A stretch of DNA of 64,000 bases from Niebla homalea (taxonomy: Eukaryota; Ascomycota; Lecanoromycetes; Lecanorales; Ramalinaceae). The notes beneath the pieces are model-generated. The model saw only the letters and a program-made list of their open reading frames with translations, was not told the origin of the DNA and made no database searches. The translations under genes and the position numbers were made by a program. The stretch covers positions 1,488,001 to 1,552,000 of the forward strand of contig JAHGAU010000008.1 of the NCBI GenBank assembly GCA_019925105.1, written 5' to 3'. This document shows positions 1 to 10,265 of the stretch, piece after piece; positions within the stretch are counted from its first letter, which is position 1, and every line of letters starts with the position of its first letter.

Positions 1-2
1 AT

Positions 3-242
3 CCTGCGGAATTTCATGAAAGTGATGAGGATCGTCATCTGCTGCAAGACATGAATGGTCGTGAAAGAAACGAGCTTCAGCCATTTGCTTCAGCTGAAGG
101 CTTAATGCACCCAAGTTCCGATCCACCTCCATCGGATGAAGAAAAGAAGAAGAAAGAGGAGAGAAAGAAGAAATTCTGGGCATTTTGTCGACGGAAAGCG
201 GCAAAGAAATTGTTTAGACGAAACAAGAACAAGAAGTCCTGA
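3..242 (+). CDS. 3' end of a lysine-rich protein (partial)
   Basis: The reading frame is open from the window edge and ends in TGA at 240-242, giving about 79 C-terminal residues. The visible part is acidic first, then very basic: a run of Lys/Glu is followed by a KKFWAFCRRKAAKK-type stretch and an Arg/Lys-rich end, which could act as a nuclear or membrane-surface targeting patch. No domain is recognisable. An internal ATG at 51 is in the same frame, but the open frame upstream argues that this is the tail of a larger gene and not a 63-residue gene of its own. The function cannot be told from this fragment. Confidence 0.55.
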   Translation, partial: PAEFHESDEDRHLLQDMNGRERNELQPFASAEGLMHPSSDPPPSDEEKKKKEERKKKFWAFCRRKAAKKLFRRNKNKKS

Positions 243-644
243 TGTTTGGGAAGCATGGCAATAGCAATGGCCTACTGATCATCTAATGTTGGTCTGAATG
301 ACTGGATGATTTGGCTTAGGTCTGTGTTTGGTTCCTCTGACATTATTACACCCTTACTGTATAATTTACGCCAATATGCAATTCAGGTTTGCATCATGAC
401 CTACTTTGTAATGTCGAAAGCGGATCTGCTATCAATAACGTGTGTTTCGGTCAGCCGTACGGAGTATATGACATATGATACAACGCCCTGAAAAGCCTTG
501 TCACTGGGGCTGTGTGGCGGGGTGGACAGGGGCTAAGGTATCTCGCTAAGCACCACACCTATGATACTTCGATGTAAGACCACAATCTCTAGATCATTCA
601 ACCTACTCATCTACATATTCCACGAAGAAAACCCCAAAGACGAG
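243..644. other. intergenic, no gene seen
   Basis: About 400 bases between the partial gene and the SurE start. It presumably holds the 3' UTR of the first gene and the promoter of the second. I see no convincing ORF, RNA gene or repeat. Confidence 0.5.
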
Positions 645-2099
645 ATGCGCATCCTCCTAACAAACGACGACGGCCCTCCCTCGTAAGTCTCTCTGTAAAC
701 CCCAGGCCCCGTTCAACATCCCCTCACCCCACCTCTTTCTCAATCCTTTGTAAAGAACATTGTAATTGTTAAAGTATCACAACCACCCCCAAAAGCAAAA
801 CCTCCTCCCCCTACATCCACTCCTTCGTCACCGCGCTCCGCTCCGCCGGCCACACCGTCGCCGTCGTTATCCCGCACCAGCAGCGTTCCTGGATCGGCAA
901 AGCGCATTTCGTGTCCCAGCTCGTGAAACCGCGGTACTATCGCCCCGGACGGGACTGTCACTCGGGCGGGGAGGGGAGTCAGATATCTGATGGGCCGTTC
1001 GCTGATGCAGCAGCTCCTCCTGCTGAGGCTGTTTCGGGGGTGGAGGGAGATGCGGCCTCCGCCGCCGCTGACGCTGCTACGCACGGTCAAGTGGAACAGG
1101 ATTGGGTGCTACTCGACGGGACGCCCGCCACGGCCACGCAGTTGGGGCTCTTCCACCTTTTCAATTCTTCTCCTTCTCCTAGATCTGGTGGTGGTGGTGG
1201 TGGGTCCGACCCTTCCAGCGCTTCCGGCGCCAACCCATCCAGCTCACCCGGTCCCACCTACCCCCCTTTCGATTTGGTGATATCGGGACCCAACTACGGC
1301 CGCAACACCACCGCCCTGTTTTCCCTATCCAGTGGCACGGTGGGCGGGGCGATGGAAGCGGCGACGTTCGGCGTGAGGGCGGTGGCGCTGAGTTTTGCGT
1401 TTTGGACGAGGGAGTATGATGCCTCCTTGGTCGAGAGGGCGTGTAAGCATAGTGTTGATATTGTGGAAGGTTTGGTGAGACGGTGAGTTTGCCGTTTCTT
1501 GACGTAGTGGTTGGGAGACTTGATTGGTGAGGTGATACTGATGAGACGTGGATTAGGTGGGACGAGAAGGCATGGAAGGATGTTGCGGTGTGGAGTGTCA
1601 ATGTGCCTCTCCTCGAGAAAGTGGGGGAGAAGGTGATCGTGACGAGGTTATTGGAGAACACCTGGGGGCCGGAGAGCTGTTTCGAAGAGGTGACTGGGAC
1701 GAGTGAGGGGGTGGATGAGGGAGAGGAAGCAAAGGTGGCGGAGGTGAGGGAGAAGGAGGTCAGGGAAGCCGAAGAGCTGGCTGAGGGAGGTGACAAAAAG
1801 GGTGAGAGTGACGGTGTGAAAGGGAGAGGCGCGGAGGTCAAGGGAAGAGTCTTCAAGTGGTCGCCGAAGTTCGGTGAGGTGCAGAAGAGTATTGATGCCG
1901 CTCCTGAGGGCAATGATGGATGGGCCATCACCAAGGGATACACGAGGTAAGTCTCTATCCTGCTTTATGAACAAGATGGGTGATAGGACTTGGTGGATGT
2001 AGACTCGATACGATGCTGACATAACGCACCAGTTTGACGCCTTTGCGAGCAAATTACCTGCAAGCTTCGGAGGTGCCCTATGGGGAACTAAAGCTGTGA
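645..2099 (+). CDS. SurE-family 5'/3'-nucleotidase domain (N-terminal half of a Pby1-like gene)
   Basis: SurE proteins are metal-dependent phosphatases acting on nucleoside monophosphates. Inferred exons: 645-682, 796-1482, 1557-1946 and 2033-2099. The start MRILLTNDDGPPS is the diagnostic SurE N-terminus, with the adjacent Asp pair as metal ligands. Next come SPYIHSFVTALRSAGH and a second conserved block SGPNYGRNT near 1290-1310, both typical of SurE. Exon 3 gives WSVNVPLL and exon 4 gives GYTSLTPLRA, which closes the fold. Low-complexity Gly/Ser and Pro stretches around 1180-1260 interrupt the domain. An in-frame TGA at 2097 would end the protein after about 393 residues. A GTGAG donor overlaps this stop (2096), so in the ancestral form exon 4 was probably spliced on to the TTL half downstream, as in fungal Pby1-type SurE-TTL fusions. 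That half is now broken (see next entry), so the surviving product would be SurE only. Confidence 0.8.
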
Positions 2100-2255
2100 G
2101 TCCTTTTTGCGAGGTATAGTATGCATTCGCTTGCGTGATGTCTTCTCCTTTATTATTCAATTGGGGATGCAATCCAGCCAGCAAAGTCCATCGCTTCTCA
2201 TTACGGTGAGTCGTGGCTCTGGCGGTACCTCATCGGGACCAAGTAACCCACCAAG

Positions 2256-3371
2256 ATCTACGCCACCGTCGATGCTTACGACTATTTCCTGCCAGTCATT
2301 CGCTCAGCCTTGAATTCCACATTGCGGCCTAAAAGTCTCACATTATTAGAGCGCATTTCTCAGCTTCGTCAGCCTAATTCACCTCTTCTTGAGATTCGAT
2401 CATACGAATCCATAGACGTTAACCATGTCCTTGCCCACCAACTCCGACCTTATTCGCAAACACCTAATCAGGAAACACTACCTCTGGCAGACGATCTCCA
2501 GCCACTGGGTGAAGCATTCAGACGACAAGGCTTTGAATCGCTACGTTTCACTTACAGTCACCTTCGAGCTTGAATATGCCGACTTCCTTGGAGAAGCTCT
2601 CTTTGAAAGCTATGAACTACATGAAAGCTTTGCCAGAGAGGAGAGGAAAAGCTAGAAGCCTACGATGAGCGATTGTGCGCAGGGCGTCCGGTTATTCAGC
2701 GGCGAGCGATCTGTGAGGAGTGGGAAAGCGACAACCATGAGGCTGATGACAAGCCAGCTGCGACGTTTCACTACACAGAGATACATTGAGAGGCTGTTGT
2801 TGTTCAAGGAACACAAGTTGCAGAATTTCCAGATCCGCATCTACGTTCTGGCTGTCGGGTCACTGGATGTTTACTTCTCTCACGAAATGCTGCATGTCTT
2901 TGCACCGAACTCTTCTTCCTCGCCCGAGTCTGATCTGAGGTCCGATCGCGCTCGTCGGATACACCTCACTAGTATTTGTCTCCAATCCAATATGCCAGTG
3001 ATTCTCGCACTTGGCAAATGACACTGACAATGATGATGTGAAAATTGACTGGAAGGAGTATACATCTCTGCAGATGCTGCTTTGTTCAGGGCTGCAGCAC
3101 GAGAAAATATGGTCCACTTCCACCCGCTGCCGAATGATTTCAATGGTTTTGGCCTCGATTAGATGGTTGACAGCCTCGGAAATGCGTCGCTCCTCGAAGT
3201 AAATGCGTTTCCGAATGCCATACAGAGCAGGACGTCACCCAGTTGAAGTGGATCGTCAGAGACGACCTCTGGACGAGCATTGTGAAGGTGGTAATACAGA
3301 ATCTCCTTGGTGACAAAAGCACTGTAGAGCCATTGGTCCCAGCACTGGACATCGATCTAGGACGTGGCTGA
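2256..3371 (+). pseudogene. decayed tubulin-tyrosine-ligase (TTL) half of a SurE-TTL gene
   Basis: Translated in pieces, this region gives the TTL half of fungal SurE-TTL proteins in the right order, but in shifting frames. Pieces seen: a linker with PLLEIRSYESIDVNHVLAH (about 2380-2437); SDLIRKHLIRKHYL through YADFLGEALFESYELHESF (2437-2630); KPTMSDCAQGVRLFS and TSQLRRFTTQRYIE (2656-2790); LKEHKL-like, IRIYVLAVGSLDVY and HLTSICLQ (to about 2995); NDTDNDDVKIDWKEY in another frame (3015-3060); AAARENMVHFHPLPNDFNGFGLD; MVDSLGNASLLEVNAFPN; and the C-terminal LDIDLGRG ending at 3371. Breaks: frameshifts near 2435, 3000, 3060 and 3222, and in-frame TAG codons at 2653 and about 3163. The 2653 TAG sits where a Trp is usual, so it may be a TGG-to-TAG change. 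No intron arrangement I tried rescues the frame. Confidence 0.8.
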
Positions 3372-3591
3372 GAATACTTCCATCGCCGACGCCTTGGCTT
3401 GGTGGCTGTACTATCCACCTTCCTCTTTCGGCTGCAAAACTCAAGCTATGCCGATCATGTGGGGTTGGTACTTGTGGCTACATGTCATTATATATTTGAG
3501 CTGGCGCCACATGGGTTTTTCGTTCCTGAACTTCTTTGTCTGTTCCTGCTTTGTCACGTTTCATCATTGATTCCAAGAAACGAAAGGTACA

Positions 3592-5635
3592 ATGTACCAG
3601 TACCTGAGCCTTGCCTTGGCACTACTAGCCCAATCTGCGCTAGCCTTCCCTTCGGCCTTCTCCCAGCCTCATAATGAAAGGCGGTGGGGACAGCAATATG
3701 AGGAGAAAGATCAGCTAGGAGCCACGGCTTCCGAGAGCTCTGTCTGTAGTCGCATTGGTGTGGACCTGATCAAAGATGGAGGCAATGCTGCCGACGCTGT
3801 CAGTCTTGCACTTCTCATCTCTTGATTTCACGTCCCAAAAGCAATGGGCTGATATGAGTAATGGCACAGTTGGTCGGCACCGTCTTCTGTGTCGGCGTCA
3901 TTGGCATGTACCATAGCGGTATTGGTGGTGGAGGCTTCATGATCGTCAGAGGCTCCAATGGCTCCTATGAGTTCATCGACTTTCGAGAGAAGGCTCCCGC
4001 CGCTGCGTTCCAAGTAGGTTCTAGATGTTTTTTTTAAGTAACTATATACTTTCTTTGCTACCAAGAACGGTATCTGTGTGGGATCTCCGCATTGCCTTGC
4101 GACTTGGTCGCTCTCCTCAACCAATCGTTCATATCTATGTGACGACGAAACGGGAATTCTTCAGTGTTTTGCTAGCCTTATGCCATTACTCATATCTCCT
4201 TTTCAATAGGACATGTACAAAGACAATGTGATTGGGTCGCTTTTCGGTGGACTGGCAAGGTAAGGTCCTCCAACCGCATCCCTCAGCATCTACTGAATCT
4301 TTCCAAAGCGGCGTCCCGGGCGAATTGCGAGGCATGGAGTATCTGAATAAGAACTATGGCAAACTACCGTGGAGTCAGGTCATGGCACCAGCCATCAATC
4401 TTGCTCGCAACGGCTTCACAGTGACTCAAGATCTCGTCAGGTACGAGAAGGCCGCCACAACAGGCTCCAACAACTTTCTGGTAGAAGACCCCAGCTTCGC
4501 CATTGACTTTGCCCCCAACGGAACATTGAAAGGCCTCAACGAGACCATCACAAGGAAACGCTACGCCGACACCCTAGAGACCATATCAGAATACGGCGCG
4601 GATGCCTTCTACACCGGCCCCATCGCCAATGCCACCATTCAAGCCCTGCAAGCCCGGAACGGCACCATGACCCTCGAAGACCTCGCAAATTACACCGTCG
4701 CCATCCGCAAACCCGCCCAAATCACCTACCGCGACTTCAAGCTGACCGCCTGCTCCGCCCCTTCCTCGGGCGTCGTCGCCATGGCCGTCATGAAAGCCGT
4801 CGAGGGCTACCCAGACTTCGGCCAAGCCTCCGCGCTGAACATCAGCACCCACCGCCTCGACGAAGCCATCCGCTTCGCCTACGGCGAGCGCGCCAATCTC
4901 GGGGACCCGCTCTACGTGCCGGGGCTCGACGAGTACCAATCGGAAATGCTCAACGAGTCCACCGCCGCGGACGTGCGCAGCCGCATCTCCGATTTCCACA
5001 CCCTCGATGTGACGGCCTACGACCCGTCCGAGCTGGAATCGCTGGAGCTGGGCGGGACCTCGCAGGTGGTCACCGCGGACTCGTCCGGGATGGCCATCTC
5101 GCTGACGACGACGATCAACCTGCTGTTCGGGAGCCAGGTCGTGGTGCCCGAGACGGGCGTCATCATGAACAACGAGATGAACGACTTCAGCATCCCGGAT
5201 TCGAGCAACGCGTTCGGGTACACGCCCTCCCCCGCGAACTTCATCGCCCCCGGGAAGAGGCCGCTGTCGAGTATCTCGCCCACGATTGTGGAGTTCCTCG
5301 CCAACGGGACGCTGTACTATGTGATCGGCTCGGCGGGCGGATCCCGCATCATCACGGCGACGATCCAGAATCTGTGGCATGTGCTGGATCAGGGGGAGAC
5401 GACGGCGGAGGGGTTGGCGGAGCCGCGCTTCCACGATCAGCTCAGCCCGAATCGGATCAGCTTTGAGTATGCGTATGACAATGAGACGGTGGCGTTTATG
5501 AAGAGTTTGGGGCACAATGTCACGTGGGTGGCGCCCGGCGAGAGTACGGCGCAGGGGCTGAGGAGGCTGGTCAATGGGACGTTTGAGGCCGCGGGGGAGC
5601 CGAGGCAGAAGGATAGTGCTGGGTATGTTGTTTGA
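3592..5635 (+). CDS. secreted gamma-glutamyltransferase
   Basis: Gamma-glutamyltransferase hydrolyses glutathione or moves its glutamyl group to acceptors. Exons: 3592-3798, 3870-4013, 4210-4259 and 4309-5635, giving 575 aa; each junction restores family blocks. The N-terminus MYQYLSLALALLAQSALA is a signal peptide, so the enzyme acts outside the cell or in the vacuole. Conserved blocks: KDGGNAADALVGTVFCVGV across intron 1, YHSGIGGGGFM, the LASGVPGELRG substrate-side block across intron 3, GTSQVV carrying the predicted catalytic Thr that starts the small subunit after self-cleavage, then LTTTINLLFGS, PETGVIMNNEMNDFS, GKRPLSSISP and GSAGGSRI. The usual His two places after the catalytic Thr is Gln here (GTSQ), a small departure. 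Several N-glycosylation sites (NGT, NES, NET) fit secretion. Codon use in the last exon is clearly more GC-rich than in its neighbours. Length and motif order match intact family members. Confidence 0.93.
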
Positions 5636-5854
5636 TAAGTGAGTCGAGGGGTTGTAACCGAGCTGAGAAGAAGGATTTTGATGGACAATGTGGATAATGT
5701 GGATGACTGAATATATGTAAACATTTGGAGGCTTGACATGGAAGTGCAGACACGAAAAGGTGTAATGTGGAAAGGAATTACGAAAAGTGTCTCGTTATCA
5801 TCATGATAACGTTTCATGACGCATTTCTGGATTCGAAAAAGAGGTTTCCCCACC

Positions 5855-8382
5855 TTACTCTATCTCCAACTCATCTTCATCATCTAGGCCAACCGGTCTG
5901 ACAGCATTTCCAGGCCCAGAAAGACTTTCCCTGCCAGCCTCTCTGATTCCCTTCTCGGTCACAAACCTGGTCTTCTTCCTCGCCGACTCCGGCCCTGCGG
6001 TGGTTGAACTAACCCCCCCTTTGAGACTCTTCTTAATGGGGCTCAAATGCACACCTCCAGCTTTATTGCCCAACAACCCCAGACTACCTGCGTCCACGGG
6101 CTCGGTCTCGTCGCCCTTCTTCTGCGATTGCTGAGATGCAGCTGCAGCCTCATTGTGAGACTGCTGGGTGAGCCGCATGTACTCGCTCCCAGCTCCATTA
6201 CCACGATCGCCCAGCCTCTTCGCAAGCTCGTTCTCCTTCTCCCTCTCGGCAAGGCGTTTACGTAGCCTTTCCGCCTTGCTTTCGCCCCTGTTCGTCATGA
6301 AGTCGTCTGCGTCCAGCAAATCGGCTGCAGTACCACCGCCACCGCTCGCCATGGACGACGGAACGATGTAGTACTTTGAAGAAGTGGACCGATTGTACTG
6401 CATCCCTTCCTTCCGAAATCCATCCTGCCGCCGTGCTTCCGCCGTCAAGAAATCACCCGACCTCGACTTCGGCCCCGAACCTTTCCCGCCTCCGCCAAAA
6501 TAGCCAGTCCGACCCTGCTTACGCCCGCCCGGCGCAAAGGGTGCAGACATCCCCTGGACCTCCATCCTGCCACGTCGAGTCCGCTCGGTCACAATATCCG
6601 TGTGGAACTCGCAGAATTCGGTGTGTCGCTTGTCGATCCAGTCAGAGCACTGCTTGCCATCCTTTCTTGAAGCTTTGCACCAACCCAGATCACGGGATGT
6701 GCCGATCTCGAGCACCGTGTCGTCACTGGAGTTGAGGGTAAGGGAGAAGCGGCCAGTGTCCCGCATATGGGGCTTGGGCGGCATTATGCCTGGATTGAGG
6801 ATGGCGATGACGGTACCCGGCGAAAGCTTGTAGAAGCGAGTGTAGGCGGTAGTGAAAAGATAGAGGTCGAGTGTCCATTTGAGGTCGGTGAGTTTAAGGA
6901 CCATGAATTTGCCTTTGTTATTTTGGGACGCTGAGGCGGCCTCGTCGCGAGATGTCGTTTCCTCATTCGATTGTTTGGTCGCATTCTGGTGTGCGATTGG
7001 AGATGACTTGGAAGCTATTGTAGCAAGCACTACATAATCGGCTTCAAGGTCATCCGGCAACGAGAAATCAGGAGATTTGACAGTGGCCAGAAGATCTGGG
7101 ACTCGCAAGACGGACTTGTCTGCGAAAGTGCGAGTAAGAAAGTCGCGTGGGAGAAGGCGTTTGGAGAGATGGGTCATGGAAAAGGCATCGAAAAGTTGAT
7201 CGGATGACCCGTCAGCCTTGCCTTTGGAAGGTGGAATAACCTCCTGAGGATTAGGTGAGGATGCTCGTTCACGTGGTTTGGTACGTTGTTTGGTCACTTG
7301 AGGCCTTTGGCATGGCTCAGGTTCGGCGTTTGGATTCAGCCATACATCAGAGGAACCTTCATCCTGCCCTTTCGATAAACTAGCTGAAGCCTTGCTCCTT
7401 TGAACCACACCCGGCTCGGCCTTCTTCTTTGCCTCGAGAATCTGTTCTCTTGTGAAACCGCCATGGTCCACATGCAAACTCTGCTGTATCCCCTTCGTCT
7501 GCTCGCTTTCCGCCTTGTGCTTCAAGGCATCCAGCTCCTTCTGGACCAGACCAAATCCCGAGCTTCGTTGAGAAGATCGCTTCGCCTCGTACTCGGATCT
7601 AGCCTTTTCCTGTTGCCTGCTCTGGGCAATCTTCTCGCTGAATGACTTTCGCGCGACGTCTTCCACTTTCTTGGATGCTCCAACCGTGGGGCGCCTGCTC
7701 GTGATATCGTTTGGCTGTGTTGAGCTGCGAAATGGATCTTGGGACTCATCACCTTTCCTTGGTCTTCGCAGCGAGACATCTGTGCCCTTGCGCCCTTTAT
7801 CGATCCCAAGCAGGATCTTGCTAGGAGAGGGAATGTCTGGGGTGCCGCTTAATCTCTGAGGGGAATCTAGGATCCTTCCCCCTTTTGCTGTAGGAACTTC
7901 TTCCTTCGCATGCCTTTTGCTGGGAGAGAAGGGCACGTTTACCTCATTCTGCGCTTCTGGTGGATTTCTCTTTCCAGATAGTGGCGGAATATTCTCCTTT
8001 CGAGACGACCGGGAAACGGAAGAGCCTTCTTCAGCCTTGCCCTTCTTCTGCTGCAATTTCTTCAATTTCAGCTTCGCCTCCAGGGTCTGCAATTTTAGCT
8101 GCAGAGTCTCTTCATCTTCTTCCTCCTCCTCTACCGCACTCTCATTGAGCAGCTTTCTCCTTTTGTTGCTCGAGACCGATTCTGCAGCGGACCTTTTCAG
8201 CGGAGACGGAGATGGGGAAGTACGATTGTACAATTGGCGCACTTTGTTTCGCCCGCTCGGTGAGCTCAGCAAGGCGTCATGAGGAGACTTGGGCGGCCAA
8301 CATGGCTCGACTACAAGTAAGGGTCTGTGAGCTTGCAGCGATGGAGGTTTCAAGGCGGAGGAAAAAAGTTACCTGATGACAT
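5855..8382 (-). CDS. MCM10: DNA replication factor Mcm10
   Basis: Mcm10 binds DNA and the CMG helicase and is needed for origin firing. Exons: 8382-8373 (10 nt, MSS plus one base) and 8310-5855, giving about 821 aa. The tiny first exon joins GT-AG to give MSSVEPCWPPKSPHDA; the long frame also opens further upstream, but this splice gives a sensible start. Around residues 540-570 lies LGWCKASRKDGKQC with a CX9CX11CX2H zinc finger, the hallmark of Mcm10, preceded by the OB-fold region (KFMVLKLTDLKWTLDLYLF, SPGTVIAILNPGIMP). The N-terminal third is charged and low complexity with a coiled-coil-like stretch (EEEEDEETLQLKLQ). The C-terminal part has basic segments and an RLRKRLAEREKENELAKRL coil. 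The gene is head-to-head with RNase H2B, and the shared 260-bp promoter has two MCB boxes, which suits G1/S expression. Confidence 0.92.
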
Positions 8383-8544
8383 TGTAGATATCTGGAAAGG
8401 ATTCGAGCTCTCCTACTGACCCAACCTCGCCTTCATACCCAGAAAGCAGACGTCAAAGCCCCACAGATCAAGCTAGATCAATTGATTGATTTGATATTGG
8501 AACGGTCCGAGGGTACTTGACGCGCTAGCGACAGGGCTGAATCG

Positions 8545-8561
8545 ACGCGTCTGAAACGCGT
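8545..8561. promoter_or_regulatory. pair of MluI cell-cycle boxes (ACGCGT) in a divergent promoter
   Basis: ACGCGT occurs at 8545-8550 and again at 8556-8561, 11 bp apart start to start (one helical turn). In yeasts this hexamer is the MCB element bound by MBF (Mbp1/Swi6) and drives G1/S transcription of DNA-replication genes. It lies about 165 bp upstream of the MCM10 ATG and about 85 bp upstream of the RNase H2B ATG. Binding in this organism is inferred. Confidence 0.6.
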
Positions 8562-8644
8562 CTTCCTGGGCAATTGTGATTTGTGTCTTTCCTATTGCAA
8601 CATTTACATACGAAGTAGAAAGGGGGATTTCGGGAGTCGCAGCC

Positions 8645-9916
8645 ATGGAAGAGGTGACCTCATCAAAACTCCTCGTCTTACCTCAATACCGGTCATCCGA
8701 TTCTCGAATATGCACTTTAGCACATCCGCGAACTGGAAAGCCTAGCAGATATCTATTCGATCCAGACAAGGGTGTCTATGAATTCACACGCATTGCGGCC
8801 CCGAAAGCTGCTTGTAGAAGCTGGCTCGTCCATTCTCGACATGCCCAAGCCACGCCTGAGCTTCCAAGTGGAGAGTCTGGGAAGAAGTTCAATGATCAGG
8901 GAAGGGAGTCTGGTCTTGCGCAGGAGACCACCCCGAGTGAGGACGAAGCAAGCGCTCACATAATTAGCAAGCCAGAAATGCTTGTCGCTACGCATGTTGA
9001 TCCCCTTTTCCTCCTACTGCCTGCCCTTTGCGATCAGACTTCATCCAAGGGAGATGCCAAACGCATGTTTCTTTCTGTAGACGATTACACGGACAAACTG
9101 GAAGACGGATCAAAACATTTTCGAAGACTACTGCAGATCGAGACCATCAAGACCGGAATTTCGGACAGGATGAACGCTGTGTGCGACTCTGTGGACGCTG
9201 GAGACGAGAAGATGTACCGTCTGAACGACAAGAAATTTCTGCAGGAACTCTTGAGCAAAGCACAGAACGTCAAAGCGTCCGGACTTCCCGCAAGCATGGA
9301 GAATCAGTTTGTTCAGAAAGCCTTGAAGATCCCAGTGATGGGCTTGCAGTTTGAAGACAATGATCCCTCCGAGACGCCCGCCAGCCAGGGCAAAGCTCAA
9401 TCTGACACATCTACAATGGAGTCTCAAGCGAGCACAGCAACTTCGGCATCATCAACCTCTGCAGCATCAATGGCAACAGAAACAACAACACCGGATGTCA
9501 CAGAGGCACCGGCAAATGATGAGCTCGAGCATCTTCTACGTCTGCGCGTCGCTCTCCGTTACATGATATTGTCGTACATTCCGAAATCATATGCTGCAAC
9601 GCTTGATTCGATACTATCATCTGATGAAAGCCCAATTAACTTCAGACCCCTTGATGATCGCCTTGTGTATATTGCAAAGTTACGCGAGGAGGCGTTAGCA
9701 TCTAGATCATTTGGGGATTTCAGTCGAAAGCGGAATACATACGAAGACGACGACCTCGCTGATGCGCGAGCCGAGAAGAAGAGGAAAAAGGATGACGACG
9801 AGAAGAAGAAAAAAGCGGAGTCGAAGGCTATGCGCGATCTGAAGAAAGTCGACGTGAAGGGAATGAAGAAGATGAGTGACTTCTTTGGAAAAGGGACGTT
9901 TTCTAAAAAGGGGTGA
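8645..9916 (+). CDS. ribonuclease H2 subunit B (Rnh202-like)
   Basis: This is the accessory subunit of RNase H2, which removes ribonucleotides from DNA. It is a single exon of 423 aa. I start at ATG 8645 (CAGCCATGG context); an in-frame ATG at 8576 would add 23 residues that do not look conserved. The N-terminal triple-barrel region has YRSSDSRICTLAHPRTGKPSRY and the stretch around YLFDPDKGVYEF. The central block ATHVDPLFLLLPAL, followed by FLSVDDYTDKL, is the winged-helix part typical of Rnh202/RNASEH2B. A Ser/Thr/Ala-rich linker (about 9380-9500) follows, then LRLRVALRYMILSYIPKSY. The C-terminus is Lys-rich and holds MKKMSDFFGK, a PCNA-interacting-peptide-like motif at the same place as the PIP box of human RNASEH2B. 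Divergent with MCM10 and probably co-regulated. Confidence 0.88.
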   Translation: MEEVTSSKLLVLPQYRSSDSRICTLAHPRTGKPSRYLFDPDKGVYEFTRIAAPKAACRSWLVHSRHAQATPELPSGESGKKFNDQGRESGLAQETTPSEDEASAHIISKPEMLVATHVDPLFLLLPALCDQTSSKGDAKRMFLSVDDYTDKLEDGSKHFRRLLQIETIKTGISDRMNAVCDSVDAGDEKMYRLNDKKFLQELLSKAQNVKASGLPASMENQFVQKALKIPVMGLQFEDNDPSETPASQGKAQSDTSTMESQASTATSASSTSAASMATETTTPDVTEAPANDELEHLLRLRVALRYMILSYIPKSYAATLDSILSSDESPINFRPLDDRLVYIAKLREEALASRSFGDFSRKRNTYEDDDLADARAEKKRKKDDDEKKKKAESKAMRDLKKVDVKGMKKMSDFFGKGTFSKKG

Positions 9917-10265
9917 GAGCCACGTTCAATTTTAGAAAACGTTATCACATTTGATTAACGTATGTCGAAATGCTTTACAAGATAATTGAATGTCCAGACA
10001 CACTTCCTCGGCTGTATGAAATCAAAATTTTGAGCTAATTTCTTGGATCAGGTAACCTACACGTCTCCTTGTTCTCCAAGTGTCAATATGGTAAGCGGTG
10101 TGCTCGCATTGGATCAAATCTACATTTCAAGGCAGTTCTGATGCGATTCTTTGAGTTCAGATACTCTGGACCTAATCATAGGGTCGACTCTAGAAGGGCC
10201 ATAAGTACCTGCTTGCTTAGAGTGGTGATGCAAGCCGACGTTCCCGCCCTCTTCACTTCCATTTC
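9917..10265. other. intergenic between convergent genes
   Basis: About 350 bases between the ends of RNase H2B (+) and the small secreted protein (-). It is AT-rich just after 9917. Probably 3' UTRs only; I see no gene. Confidence 0.5.

Noticed and set aside
1179..1943. 254-aa minus-strand frame over the SurE gene
   Set aside because: Ser/Pro/Thr low-complexity shadow of the SurE exons, which carry clear family motifs on the plus strand.
4586..5515. 309-aa open frame on the minus strand
   Set aside because: It is the mirror of the GC-rich last exon of gamma-glutamyltransferase; composition is Arg/Gly/Val-rich without domains.
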